Source of the DNA: Edaphochlamys debaryana
Taxonomy: Eukaryota > Chlorophyta > Chlorophyceae > Chlamydomonadales
Direction of reading: 5' to 3'
DNA length: 64,000 nucleotides
Assembly (NCBI GenBank): GCA_016858145.1
Contig: JAEHOE010000013.1
Location: 930,001 to 994,000, forward strand
Below the pieces are notes generated by a model. That model saw only the letters and a list, made by a program, of their open reading frames with translations, did not search any database and was not told the origin of the DNA. Below, one piece after another: positions 34,024-46,185 of this stretch (its first letter is position 1; each line of letters starts with the position of its first letter). The position numbers were made by a program, and so were the translations under genes.

Positions 34024-34784
34024 GTTGTCAATCTCATCACCCGACCAAAATACTGAGGAGCACTGGATCAGACGGAGTACTGAGCCAAAAAGGAAGGGGT
34101 GCCAGCAGCACACGTGCATACGGTGTCCCGCAGGGGAAGTCCACAAGATATGCGCACCTTGATGCATGAAGCCAGCCACACACAAATCAATTGACATCTT
34201 TAACTGCGTCACGCTAAATCTGCACACAGGACACGTGCGCTGTCTACCACTCTAGTCACAGCATGCGCACTCTACCAGATCAAGACAAGCGCAGCAAACG
34301 GTCGGTAGATAGGCGCTGTCATGGGCTTGGAGAAACCCCAAAGTAGTGCTTAACCACAGCACCGTACGCAAAGCAAGTCGCTCACCACGCACCGTGACAA
34401 GCTGTCACGGAAGACACACTGACGTAACAACCTTCCCTTCCTTTTCATGGCAACTGCCTGTCACCTGTTGCTGTCTCCCTCAGCCCCCCGGTCGGTGCCC
34501 AACAGTCGGGTCCAATGCATGACTTAAGTCACTCAATAATCGTGCTGCTTTGGGGCCCTTGACCCGGCCGTTATCATAGGACCGAGCAGTCATGAACCAG
34601 CAGAGGTTCTTGCCCTGCATTCTATAAGTAACATACGCATGCCACGGCCACGTGACGCCCACACATGTTAGCTACCCGACCTACGCCCGGTGCCCCCGGC
34701 CTACATCACGCACATCACCTTGAGCCACAATTCTCGCCCCCCTAATGTAACACTGCCCGCCTGCCCCCTGCCGCAAGTGCCGCC

Positions 34785-37741
34785 TCACTTGCCCTTGCTC
34801 CCGCACACCGCCTTGTGCCCCGCAGCCGCGTGCACCGCCTGGCACTCGCGACAGCAGTAGGACACGGCCTTGCAGCCCCCGCACGGCTGCAGCTGCAGCC
34901 CGCCTCGCTGTCTCCGGCCAGGTTGACGCAGGCGGGGTTGGCGCAGGCGGGCACCAGCGCCCGCGCCTCGACCTTGAGCGCGGCCAGGCGCTCAGCCAAC
35001 ACCGCCACCGCTGCTTCGGCCCCACTGTCTTGCAGCGCCTCGGGACTGCTGCTGCCCCCTCCCTCCAGCTTCGCCGCCACCGCCTCCAGCTCTGCGCCGA
35101 CCGAGGGCTCCGTGCCGGCCAGCTTGGACGCCAGCGCCCGCAGCGCCCTCGGCTGCCACCCATCCGCCCCGCTGTGCCCCACAATGCCGCCATCGCCCCT
35201 GCTCCCGGCGCCCCACAGGCGGCCGGGGAGTGCCTTGTGCAGGCTCGTGCAGCAGGACGCGACGATGTGGTCAGTGTCGAAGCTGTCCAGGAGGAGGGGG
35301 CCGGTTCCAGCGCCCCGCACCAGGGCCAGCAGAGCCCCCAGCAGCCGCTCCAGCCCGGCATCGTCCGCGAGCAGCGGGAGGCTGCAGGCAACGGCGAGGC
35401 GGTGGGGTGGCAGCATCCCGGGGCTGATGGAGATAGTGCCCGCGTAGTTCATGGCGCCCAGCAGGGCCTGCAGACATGCAATTATCGCGCTGGTGGGCGT
35501 GGTGAGGACGCTTCGCCCGCCCCTGGCTGCCTCTCTCTCCGCCACCGCAAGCATCGCCAGAACCATCCGCGAGATCCTGGGCACCAGCTGGAGCGTCGCG
35601 TAGGTAAGCACGAAGAGCGGGGCGCAGGGCGCGGCGGGGTCCAGCGGACCGGGCGGCTCTGTGAATGCCGTGTCGTGGAGGACGTCCAGGCTGAGCTGGA
35701 GGAGCTTGCAGGCGAAGATGATGGTTGAGAACTCGGTCATGTAGTCGTTGCCCTGGAGGAGGATGACGGGCGGAATGCCATCCAGCAGCTTGGACAGCGT
35801 GGCGATGAAGGCCGCGGCCTCGCGGGGAGCGGCGTGCGCCAGCGCCAAGGCAGCGCTGGATTGCGCGAGGGGCTGCACGATGAAAGCGCGGGCGAGGGCC
35901 ACCTCCGGGGCCTTCGGGTTGTTGCGGTGGTCGCGGCCGGCACGGAGGGCCGTCTCCAGCAGAGGCACGAAGCCGCCCTCGAGCGCGGCCTTCAGACCGG
36001 CCGGCAGCTGGGCGGGCGAGAAGGCCATCCGGGGCAAGTCGCCTGCGACAAGCAAAACGGGCAGCATAAGGAGATCTTATAAAACGGAGCTACAATCAGT
36101 TGGACGGTGTGACCAATCCAGCAGATGACCACAGGCAGGTCTCAGTAATGGCCAAAAAGCAAGCAAAAGACCGCTGCCGACTATGCCGACAGGTGTGTCA
36201 AACCGCAGCCCGCAGGCTTGCCCAGCGACTCACGCACCCAGGGTGGCGAGCAGCGGCTGCACTGCGGCCTCCAGCAGGTACGTATGGTACTGCAGGAAGT
36301 TGTCGCGCTGCAAGTAGTCCATCTTGACAACTGCGTGCCGCGCCGCCCCAAAGAGCGGCCCCCAGGCCTGCGCTGCCTCTGCTGCCCACGCCGCCGGCCT
36401 GGCCTTCGCGGCCTGGGCCAGCTGGGCCATGGCCTTTAGCGCCAGCTGGCTTGCCTCATCCGGCACGATGAGCATGCGGTACTCCTGCGCCTCCACGCGC
36501 CTGCCGTTGCCCCAGCCCATGTCCACCCGCAGCACGCGGCCCGGCGCACGAGACACCGAGGAGCCGCTGGAGGCCCGCACGGACGCGCTGTCCAGGCGGA
36601 GCACGCGCAGCAGCAGGCGGATGGCGGCGCGGGGCGGGACGGTGGGCCGCGGAAGCTGCTGGTCCCGCGACAGCGTGGTCAGCAGGGTCTCAATGTTGAG
36701 ACCTTGCACGCAGGGGAGCGTGCGAGGCCCGGGGCGACAGCTCAGGGGCGTCAACAGCAGCGGGGTGCGCGGCAGGCCGCAGCCGAGGAGGTCCGCAAAC
36801 GACAGGACTGACGCGCACAGGACCATGGCGGCGGGCATGCCCGTCGGCACCGGTGACGTCATGCCCGCGTTCCCACCGCGCTGCTCCATCCCGTTGACCT
36901 CCAGGATGATGTTGCACAGGGAAGTGAGCGCTGTGTCTTGCCGGCTCTCCAGGTTCCGGCTCGGCGCGGGCGCCCCGGGTGCCGGCGCCAGCACGAGCAG
37001 CAGCCGGCCCACTTGGTCCAGGACGCAGCTCTCCCGCAGGGCCGACACCAGCTTGTGTGCGAACGCTTTGTCCTGCCGCCAGAAGCTGTAGGTACAGAAG
37101 ACATCGATCAGGTCTGCGACAGTGCCAGCAATATCGGCCGCGCAGGCGCAGGCGGCGCTGCCCGGCCCAGCGCCTGCCGCCCCGGGTGCGGGCCGCGGTG
37201 CTGAGCCTGACGGGCCGGCGGCGGCACCTCCAGCCCCAGCTGCCGCCGCCTGGGGTCCCGTGGTTGCCGCCAGCGCCGCTGCTACTCCTGCGGCCTGCCG
37301 TGCCGCTGCGTGGAAGATCTGCGTCTTGAGGAGGGCGTCCGCCAGCGCCGAGGCGGTCGCCCGGGCGGCCCAGGTCACGCCGCTTGGGTCTGCCCTCGCC
37401 ACGCTTCTCAGCATGTTCCCCGCAACCATCAGCGCCCGTGTTCCAATCTTTACCCGGAGCTCGTTGCTGTCCGACACGTCCTCGCGCACTGCCACCGAGG
37501 CCAGACGCACAAGGGCGGCCGCGATGTCTCTCTGCGATGCGCATCGCTCGAGGACCACGGCTGCATCTTCCAGGCTGTGCATGCCCTCTAGCACTGCATC
37601 AAAGCTGCCCTCTAGGTCCCGGAGTTCCTTGTCGCTGAGCTGCGGTAATTTTAAACCAAGCATCCGCTCGGTGGCCAGTGGGAGGCCGCTCAGCACCTTG
37701 TCTGCGCTTTTAGACAGCCGTGCGGCTCGATTCGGCGGCAT
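34785..37741 (-). CDS. MYND zinc-finger protein, frameshifted before the finger
   Basis: Two exons: 37741-36238, then 36042 to the end (GT-AG intron, phase 1). The first 890 or so residues form one helical, Leu/Ala-rich frame that I cannot assign to a family; it may be armadillo-like. The C terminus holds a MYND finger, a protein-interaction module: CANPACVNLAGDSE, then CGGCKAVSYCCRECQ and HKAVC, ending in TGA at 34785-34787. The two halves of the finger are in different frames. A single missing base near 34891-34896, beside a CTGCAGCTGCAG repeat, causes the shift; no intron can mend it. If the base is truly absent the protein loses most of the finger and runs to 34742. The neighbouring paralogue has no shift there, so a sequencing error or a recent lesion are both possible. 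Confidence 0.72.
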
Positions 37742-39004
37742 TTTGTGGTGGTCAAAAGCTCGGCCGCAATTCTCGTTATATTATTGTTTGCCGTCCTGCA
37801 GGCGTGAGCGCAGCAGATAGGAGTGAAGCGGCCAAGAGAGTATGCAATGGACGTCGAGTGCTTCCTCGCTCGGGGTGCGTACTTACACAGTACTTAAACA
37901 GGTCCGCTCGTTGCATTGATCACCCCAAAGCCCGCCGAGCCCCATGCAGCGGGTTCCCCCTGCCATCACGCAGCCCTCAATCCGGGTACGCCGGCTCACT
38001 TTGCCGAGCAGCACAAGACCAAGAGACAGAGCTAGCCGGCGGCGGCGGATGGAAAGCAGGCGGGATGGCAGCACTCTCTAAGAGAAAGCCACAGGGACCC
38101 ACCTGCCTTAGCCCCGCCCTTGTTGATCAAACTCACCCCACATCGAGCTGGGGAACCATTGCCAGTCTCTGCTCTGCCAGTCGGCCCGTTGCCTCTCCAC
38201 CCTCACCCCAACAACTCAGCTCCCGACTTACGCGTGTGCAATGCATACCACTCTGGCCCGCCTCGTCCTTCCCACATATCCTTCCCTCCCAACTGCGCCA
38301 ACTTCCCGTCTCCTTTCTGCCCTGTCTCAGCCCAACTAACACCGGCGCCTCCATCCACGTTCCACGGCATTACGGTGCATTCCGCGCAGCCACACCTTGC
38401 AAACGGGACAAGAATTTCGAGGTGCGGTCCACGAGCGCTTGGCACAAGTACCTGGAGAGTCCCATAAGATATAACAGCGCACTTGCCACCACAAGTGCCG
38501 CATTGACTACAATATCAACTCATCATCAACCATCCTGCCAACGACAACCGCGACCCTACCACCTCACATGGAGTTGCCGTCCCTTAGGGAGTGTTCACAT
38601 GGGTCTGGTTCAGGTCTGGTTCGGGTCTGGTTCGGGTCATGGCTGTACCCACCAAAGGCATGCCTCTGCGCACACACCCATGCGTATGCTCCCAAGCAGT
38701 CAAGCCAAGCGTAGAACTGCCAACATGCAATTACGGCATGACTGGCGCCCAGCCACAACTCTGCGCACAGATCGGCTGCTAGCTATGTTCATGTCGACGC
38801 GTGTATGCGGTTAAGGGCGGGTGCCCGAAGGCAGGAGAAGGGCTTAGCCCCGTGGACGCCCCCAGGGGGCCAAATGTTCGCGTGTGGCTCCGTGGAGCCC
38901 TCAACCCTCAACCACCAGCCAACGATCGTCAAGCGTGTGCCTACGCCCTCGGCCCCTGCCCCGTCTATTGGTCAGCTGCCCGAGCATCCGCACACCCGCC
39001 TCGT
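37742..39004. other. Intergenic between MYND gene and its decayed copy
   Basis: No exon seen. Around 38601-38640 there are three tandem copies of an 11-bp unit, TCTGGTTCGGG. The stretch holds the promoter of the MYND gene and whatever remains of the 3' flank of the decayed copy. Confidence 0.4.
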
Positions 39005-41834
39005 GCCCGTCCGCCCGCCCGCCCGCCCTGCCTTGCACTCGCGGCAGCAGTACGACAGGGCCCTGCAGCCCCGGTACGGCTGCAGCTAAAGCGCCGCCTC
39101 GCTGTCGCCCTTCAGGTCAGTGCCGGTGGGGTTGGCGCAGGCGGGCACCAGCGCCCGCACTTCAGCCTTGAGCGCGGCCAGGCGCTCCGCCAGCACCGCC
39201 ACCGCTGCCGCTGGAGCTCCAACGTTTGCCCACGGCCTCGCACCGATGGCGCCCGCTCCCTCCAGCTTCGCCGCCAGCGCCTCCAGCTCTGCGCCAAGCG
39301 AGGGCTCCGTGCCGGCCAGCTTGGACGCCCGCAGCGCCCCCGGCTGCCACCCTATCCGCCCCGCCTCCGCTGCAGGCGCCCCACAGGCGGCCCGGATAGG
39401 CCTGGTGCAGACCCGTGCAGCAGCGGGCGATGGTGAGGCCGGCCCACATGCCCGGCACGTTGCAGGGGATGGCCCCGAACCGCTGCACCAGGGCCAGGAG
39501 AGCCCCCAGTAGGCACTCCAGCCCGGTACCGTCGACGAACACGGGAGGCCGCAGGCGCTGGCGAGGCGGTGGGGCGGCAGCGTCCCGGGGCTGGCAACCC
39601 CGCCGCCCGCGAAGTGCATGACGCCCAGCAGAGCCCTTATGGCCGCGTTCATCACGGCGGTCGTTTTGGGGGGCATCACGGGGCCGCTGGCTGCAGGCGT
39701 ATCCTTCAGGATGCGCTCCAGTACCAGCCCGACCATACCCAAGACCCTGGGCAGCAGCTGACTGTGGCAAAAGCAAGCACGAAGAGCGGGGCGCAGGGCG
39801 CCGCGGGGTCCAGCGGGCCGGGCGGCTCCGTGAATGCCGCTGTGCTGAGGAGGGCGTCCGAGCTGAGCTGGAGCAGCTCGCAGGCAAACATGACGGTTGC
39901 GGTCTCGGTCAAGTAGGTGCTGCCGAGAGGGGTGAGAATGCGGGGCGAAAGGCGGTTGAGGCACTTCGCAAGCGTGGCGATGCAGGCTGCTGCCTCGCGG
40001 GGAGGGGCGCGGACAAGCGCCACAGCGGTGTGGTGCCGTGCACCGGGCTGGCCTAGGAAAGCCCGGACAAGCACCATCTCTGGCGCGTTCGGATTGTTGG
40101 GGTGGTCGCTGGTGGCACGGAGGGCCGTCTCCAGCCACGACACAAAGCCGCCCTCGAGCGCTCCCCTCAGACCAGCCGGCAGCTGGGCGGGCGAGAAGGC
40201 CAGGCAGGGCGGGTCACCTGCAAGAAGGAAAAAGGGCAGCAGTCAGGCATCAACACGTAGCTGGAGGGTTCAGCAATCGGAGGTGTGCCAACCAGCAGCA
40301 GACGACCGCACACAGGCTATGGACACTGCAGCCCCAGCCACTTGCCTTTGCGGACGACCAGCGGCTGCACTGAAACCTCCAGCAGGAACGTGTGTGCGCT
40401 CAGGAAGTCGTCATGTTGTTGGCGGTCCATGCTTGTGACCGCATGCCGTGCGGCCCCAAAGAGCGGCCCCCATGCCTGTGCCGCCTCCGCGGCCCACGCC
40501 CGCGGCCTGGCCTTCGCGGCCTGGACCAGCTGAGCCACTGCCTGGAGCGCCTGCTGGCTTGCCTTGTGAGGCGCGATCAGCATGCGGTACTCCTGCTTCT
40601 CCACGCGCCTGCCGTTGCCCCAGCCCATGTCCACCCGCAGCACGCGGCCCGGCGCACGAGACACCGAGGTGCCGCTGGAGGCCCGCACGGACGCGCTGGC
40701 CAGGCGGAGCACGCGCAGCAGCAGGCGGATGGCGGCGCGGGGCGGCACGGTGGGCCGCGGAAGCTGCTGGTCCAGGTAAAGCGTGGTCAGCAGGGTCTCG
40801 ACGGCGAGGCTTTCCATGCAAAGGTACGAGCGCGGACCGGTGCACTGGCTCGCGGGCGTCATCAGCAGCGGGTTGCGCGGTAGGCCGCAGCCGAGGAGGT
40901 CCGCAAACGACAGGACTGATGCGCAGTGCGGCGGGCATGCCCGTCGGCACCGGTGACGTCATGCCCGCGTTCCCACGGCGCTGCTCCATCCCGTTGACCT
41001 CCAGGATGATGATGCACAGGGAAGTGAGCGCTGTGTCTTGCCGGCTCTCCAGGTTCCGGCTCGGCGCGGGCGCCCCGGGTGCCGGCGCCAGCACGAGCAG
41101 CAGCCGGCCCACTTGGTCCAGGACGCAGCTCTCCCGCAGGGCCGACACCAGCTTGTGTGCGAACGCTTTGTCCTGCCGCCAGAAGCTGTAGGTACAGAAG
41201 ACATCGATCAGGTCTGCGACAGTGCCAGCAATATCGGCCGCGCAGGCGCAGGCGGCGCTGCCCGGCCCAGCGCCTGCCGCCCCGGGTGCGGGCCGCGGTG
41301 CTGAGCCTGACGGGCCGGCGGCGGCACCTCCAGCCCCGGCTGCCGCCGCCTGGGGTCCCGTGGTTGCCGCCAGCGCCGCTGCTACTGCTGCGGCCTGCCG
41401 TGCCGCTGCGTGGAAGATCTGCGTCTTGAGGAGGGCGTCCGCAAGCGCCGAGGCGGTCGCCCGGGCGGCCCAGGTCACGCCGCTTGGGTCTGCCCTCGCC
41501 ACGTTCGTGAGCAGCAGCGCGGCTGCTGTCAGCGCCCGTGTTCCAACCTTGATCCGGAGCTCTGTGCTGTCTGATTATTCCTCACGCACTGCCACCGCGG
41601 CCAGAGGGCAGCCGCGATGTCTCTCTGCGACGCGCATCGGTCAAGGACCATGGTTGCGCCGTCCTGCTCCTCCATGCACTCAATCACAGAGTCCAAGCTG
41701 TCCTCTAGGTCCTGGAGCTCCTTCCTGCTGAGCTGCGGCGACTTTAGTCCAAGCATCCGCTCTGCGGCCAGCGGGAAGCCGCTCAGCGCCCTATCAACGC
41801 TCCTAGGCAGCCTTGCGGCGCGGTTTTGCGGCAT
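39005..41834 (-). pseudogene. Decayed tandem copy of the MYND gene
   Basis: Same start (MPQNRAARL against MPPNRAARL), same intron position and phase (40218-40345 here, with a GC donor) and same end as the MYND gene about 4.1 kb away. It is broken repeatedly: a 7-base loss near 41600 shifts the frame after DIAAAL, about 8 bases are lost near 40930, one base is lost near 39765, and a pair of compensating shifts lies near 39500-39530. In the finger two zinc ligands are gone (the second Cys and the first of the second pair), and a TAG replaces the codon after SEAAL at about 39086. Between the lesions it can be aligned throughout, and 40931-41500 is almost identical to the intact gene. Confidence 0.88.
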
Positions 41835-42392
41835 GTTGTGGTTGTTAAGAGCTCGGCAGCTCCACTGTTGCTTGCAGACGGGGTTGCTGTGCTGTGTGTT
41901 TGGCGGACGGTTTGACGAAGACAGCGGTCAACGATACTCAAGACAATGTAGCGGTGTTGGGGAATGCTGGTGCCATAGTTATCACTTGACGGCACCGCCG
42001 TGACCTTGCGCCGCGACACCCGATCCCAGGCCCCCTCGTCTGCGGGCCCTGCCTCCCTACCCCGCACAACTCTGCTCGGCTTGCCCCCGTTGCGCGCTGC
42101 CTGCTATCGAGCTGTAAGGCTTCGGACGCTTCTGACACGGGCCTGATGACGGTGGGCCCAGGAAGTGACGACACGGTGGGATCCGGTGAACCGCCCGTCA
42201 TGGCAAATCCGCAGGGAGGCAGCCCGAGTAGAGCAGCGTGGAGCCCATCCTGCTACCATACCTACATCCACCATGCATGCTGGATGCTGCTTGCCTCTCG
42301 CCTCCTTCCACGCCTCGACCTCAGCCACCCTCACAAGCCTACCCCCCGCGCAGCCCACACCCGCATGCGTGCTGCCTGCCCATTATTCACCC
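41835..42392. other. Intergenic upstream of the decayed copy, downstream of FANCL
   Basis: No exon, RNA gene or clear repeat seen. It should hold the FANCL 3' UTR (minus strand), but I found no TTACA here, so the FANCL 3' end is not located. Confidence 0.4.
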
Positions 42393-44940
42393 CTACGCCT
42401 TAACTGTGATGGGGTTGCCGCACAGCGTGCACCGCCCAAACAGCTTGGCGAAGGACACCCGCGTGTCGGGCAGCGAGCGCAGCCACTCGGCCAGGCAGGC
42501 GGAGTGGAAGGGCGCGGAGCAGGCGGGCGTGGGGCAGACCACGTCCGGAACCAGACCCCCACCCACACCGTCGGCGCCACCTCCGCTCCCGCCCTCGCTG
42601 CCCCCCTCGCCCTCCCCGTCCTCCGTGGGGAGCACGTACATCCCGCAGATGGCGCACTCCCCCAGGGCGTCCGCGCCATCTTCTGCGTCGCCGGCGGGCG
42701 CTGCTCCCCCTTGCGCCCCCTGCGGGCCGCCCCCCAGCGGCGGCGGCAGGGGCTGGCCCAGCAGAGCCTCCAGGTTGTCGACGGGGTCCCTGCGGGGCCA
42801 GGCCAAACGCGATTGAGTACATCGCTCGAGCCTCAACCAGACGATTTAAACGTCTTGCCGCACAGGCTTGCAGGAGCGGCACGCAAGTGGCGGCGGTCTC
42901 GCCGTGTGCGTAAGGTAGGGAAAAGATAGCATGGACGAGGTCTCCCGCCCCGCAGCCCTTTTCCTTGCCCACTCGATCCCCACCTGTCCCGGCTCCACTG
43001 GTGCAGCCGACCGAACAGGGCCTCCCGCAGCGCCGCCACCGCTTCGGGTGGCCCCAGGAACACCGCCCCGCCCGGCGCGGGCGGACCAAGCGGATCCGCT
43101 GGGTTCAGCCGCAGCTGCAGTGTCGCCCCTCCCCCGCCTCCTCCCCCGCCCCCGCCTCCGGCTGCACCAGGGGCCCCTTGGCTGCCAGCGGAGGTGCAGC
43201 TGTCAAGGGCGGGGCACACGAGGCGGCGCGTGGGCGGGCCCAGGTGGCGGCGCGCTGCCGAGACGGAGGGCGGCGGGTCGATGACGCGGCAGCGGCGGTC
43301 GATTGCTTCCAGGGCCGCCCACAGGGGTTGCAGCTGGAGGACGGCCTGTGTGGAAGGAGTCGTGCACACACACATGAGGCCAGGTACGGCAGGTGGCACT
43401 CGGGAGTAGTTAGCAACTATGTAGGGGTACCGTCTGTGGCCGCTCCTATCTTCTGCACGTGCCGCAGCCGAGACCCTGATACCAACCTGCTTGAACGCAG
43501 CGAAGACGCCGACCAGCGAGCTAGACGCTCCCGCGCCGCTACCGGCTCCGTCCTCTCGCCCTGGGCCCTCCTCTCGCGCCCTCCGCTGCCCCCGGCCTTG
43601 CGCCGGCCCTGGCCCCCCGCACGGACCGCCACTCCCCGGAGGCCTCCAGGCGAAGGCCAGGGGGGTGGGCAGGTCCGTGGCGGCTTTGGGGGCGGAGGCA
43701 GGGTAGTCCGGGGGCAGGGTGAGGCGCAGGCGGTGCCGGCGGCCGGCGGGGTCCGTGTGGGCGAGGGTCAGGCGGGCAGCGTCCTGTGGGTGCACCGCAG
43801 ACGCCACAGAAGTAGTGCTTTAGAGCGGGGGCAATTGGAAGCAGCACAACAACCTTTTGTCTCCATGGCTGTCAGGGTACAGGGTTTAGGGTTAGCCTAC
43901 GGGCCCAGCCCAGCCCAGCACAGGCCCAGCACGGGCCCCACCTGGTCCAGTTCCTCCAGGCAGCCCCACCCCAGTGAGTCCAGGTCCCGCAGCAACAGCT
44001 GCATGAGCACGCAGGCGGAGGCGGCGGCAGCGGGCCTGCGGTTTCGGGGGTGGGCGGAGAGGGGCATGGTCTTGGCGGGCGCTTGGGCGCGGAAAGGGTG
44101 GGGCCCAGGTGGGTGCATGGGCGCTTGGGAGTGGATGGACGCGGTGCGGGACACAGGGAGGGGAGGCACGAGGCCTGAACCCGCAGCCTGGGCAGAGGAT
44201 GTGCACTCTATCAGAGCGCTGGGGGTGAGTTCCTCCCCGGTCGCACCTGGCAGGTCCGGCGCTGCTGCCGGGTCCGGGGCCAGCATTGGCGCCATAGGAC
44301 AGCCGCTCTATGACCTCCTGCGTGTGGAGCAAGGATGGTATCTCTTAGGCCCAGAGATCCGGCCTGGCAAGTACTCCCATAGGTCCACGGGCCGTCCAGC
44401 TTGCGAAACCCTCCCTTCCTGCCTGCAGGTCAGCTAGGAAGCGGTCCACGGAGGGCGCCGCCCTCAGCCGCCCCGCCACCGCCTCCAGAGCGCCCGGCCC
44501 TCCCATCAGCGCAGCCAGGGATGGCGAGGCGTCCAGGTGCGCAGCCGCCAGACTGCCGGTGCGTGGGTCCGCGCCTGCCCGGGCACAGCAGGGATTGGAG
44601 AGGGCTGGGTACGGTGCCAGGAGTCACGCGGTCTCCCGGCGCAGCCCGCCGTAGCCACCCCGCCGAAGAGAAGAACATCAGCCAAGTCTAATATCCCTTT
44701 CCACGCACCCTGTATGCGCAGCCAGTGGTACTCGGGGACGCCACCGACCTGGCGCCACAAAGGACAGGAGGCACCGAGGGGTGGATGGGGGCTTGCCCCG
44801 GGCGCCCGCGCAGGTCTGCCCTGCAAGCCTGCAGGACCCATCCGCACCTGGCTGACCACGAAGCCCTCGTGCTCGATGCCGCCCGTGCCGGGGAGCGACA
44901 GCAGGGCTGCAGTCGCCGAGGCCAACATGGGCGACGCCAT
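42393..44940 (-). CDS. FANCL: FANCL, Fanconi anaemia RING E3 ubiquitin ligase
   Basis: Eight exons in transcript order close exactly at 501 aa: 44940-44848, 44748-44709, 44574-44423, 44317-44247, 44035-43942, 43783-43487, 43345-42984, 42789-42393. FANCL monoubiquitinates FANCD2/FANCI in nuclear DNA crosslink repair. The C terminus is the FANCL-type RING: ECAICGMYVL, CPTPACSAPFHSACLAEWL, then SFAKLFGRCTLCGNPITVK. The middle part matches the UBC-RWD (URD) domain: LTLPPDYPASAPKAATDLP and later RRCRVIDPPPS. The N-terminal part (EGFVVSQ, LEAVAGRL) corresponds to the ELF region but is weakly conserved. It is longer than animal FANCL (about 375 aa) because of Gly/Ala-rich linkers, one of them inside the RING. 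The intron 44318-44422 has a GC donor. The first in-frame ATG of exon 1 is used as start. Confidence 0.9.
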
Positions 44941-46185
44941 CCCTCACCGCGCGAGGAACTAGTTGACAGCGATCATGCTATGCCAGCAGTTGTTGTCCTT
45001 TGGCTAGTCTGAGAATGGCGTTGAGCAGCCAGGTTCGCGTAGGCCAAAGGCTCCCGCCAAAGAGACGTGCGTGCGCACAGACTTCGCAAGCCAGCGACTT
45101 CTGCAAGACGGTTGTATGTGTTTAATTCTTAGATCGAGCGAGCGAAACAGCATTGCTGCGCTCCGCTCGTGCTTGTTGGCACAACTACCGGCAGAACGTC
45201 GATGGCTCCGCCGAGTCAGCAGGGTCGTGGCGGGCCGAGTGATGTACGTGCGGGTGTATATTGCGCCAGCACGGGCAGTGATGGATGGCTGGGACGTGTG
45301 TGTGTGCGGGTGGGGGCTCCCAGCTGCGTGCCGGGGTTTCGCCGCAGCGTCACGCCGCGACGTGTGCTCGTCCTCCTGCAACTGGAAGCTGTGCGGTACT
45401 AGAGGAGCCGGAAAACAAAGGAAATCCTGTTGAGATTACTAGACGAGTTGCTGAGCTTGCGAACCACTTGCCTGACCTCCCGACCCCAGTCTCTTGTCGT
45501 TCCACGCCACTGTTGCACTTATGCTTACACTATTGCGCGTATGACGAAGGCCTCGGCCTGCATTTAGCGGTGGTCAGGTTGCGACAGCTGAGCCGCGATG
45601 ACCGGTCCTCTGGGCCACGGCGATGGGGCAGGACGCCGTGGCGAGCCTCCTTCAGCATCTCTAAGGCAGAGGTAGTCGCGCAGAGCTCTCCTCTGGCGGA
45701 GACCACCACGGGTTGCCCATCGACTGGGCAGCATGCCCCGTTCGGCGAGGCAGCAGCAGCGCTACATCGCGCCCAGCGGAGACCGCGTCGTCGATGGTGA
45801 GCTGGGAGCACTCTACCTGTCTGAGTGCTCCAGCATTGCCGACCGCCCCGCCCCCCAACCCCTCCTGCAGGCTGGGTAGCGGCCGCAGCGCAGGCACCGG
45901 CCTTTGGCGAGCCCTTCAAGTGCGTTGCACAGCTAAGCAACATAGCACCCGTTGCTATGAGACCTGGCTCTACTCCGCCGTCCTTAGGACTCCCCTGCTG
46001 GGAACTCTGAGACCCGTGGCTCTGTGCAACGCAGGTTCGGTTCAGACCTACGCTTCAAGCGGCCTCCCGCCTCCCTCTCAGGTGCACCTTCAACCTGACC
46101 TGCTGCCCAGGCCGCATTGAACTCCTGCATACTGAGCACCTAGTCTAGGGTCCGCCTAAGAGCTCCACCCAGCTTGTAGTTTCGC
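44941..46185. other. Divergent intergenic region, FANCL / SHIPPO gene
   Basis: Start regions of two divergent genes. I see no certain exon. A 5' exon of the SHIPPO gene may hide here, since 46220-46248 looks like a good splice acceptor. A minus-strand frame at about 45661-45897 has protein-like composition but no recognisable family. Confidence 0.4.

Noticed and set aside
43870..43895. Telomere-like TTTAGGGTTAG
   Set aside because: Less than two units. The algal telomere repeat is TTTTAGGG, and one short match in 64 kb is expected by chance.
45530..45943. Minus-strand frame of 137 codons between FANCL and the SHIPPO gene
   Set aside because: Composition is mildly protein-like, but there is no domain, no clear splice structure and a competing + strand frame, so I do not call a gene.
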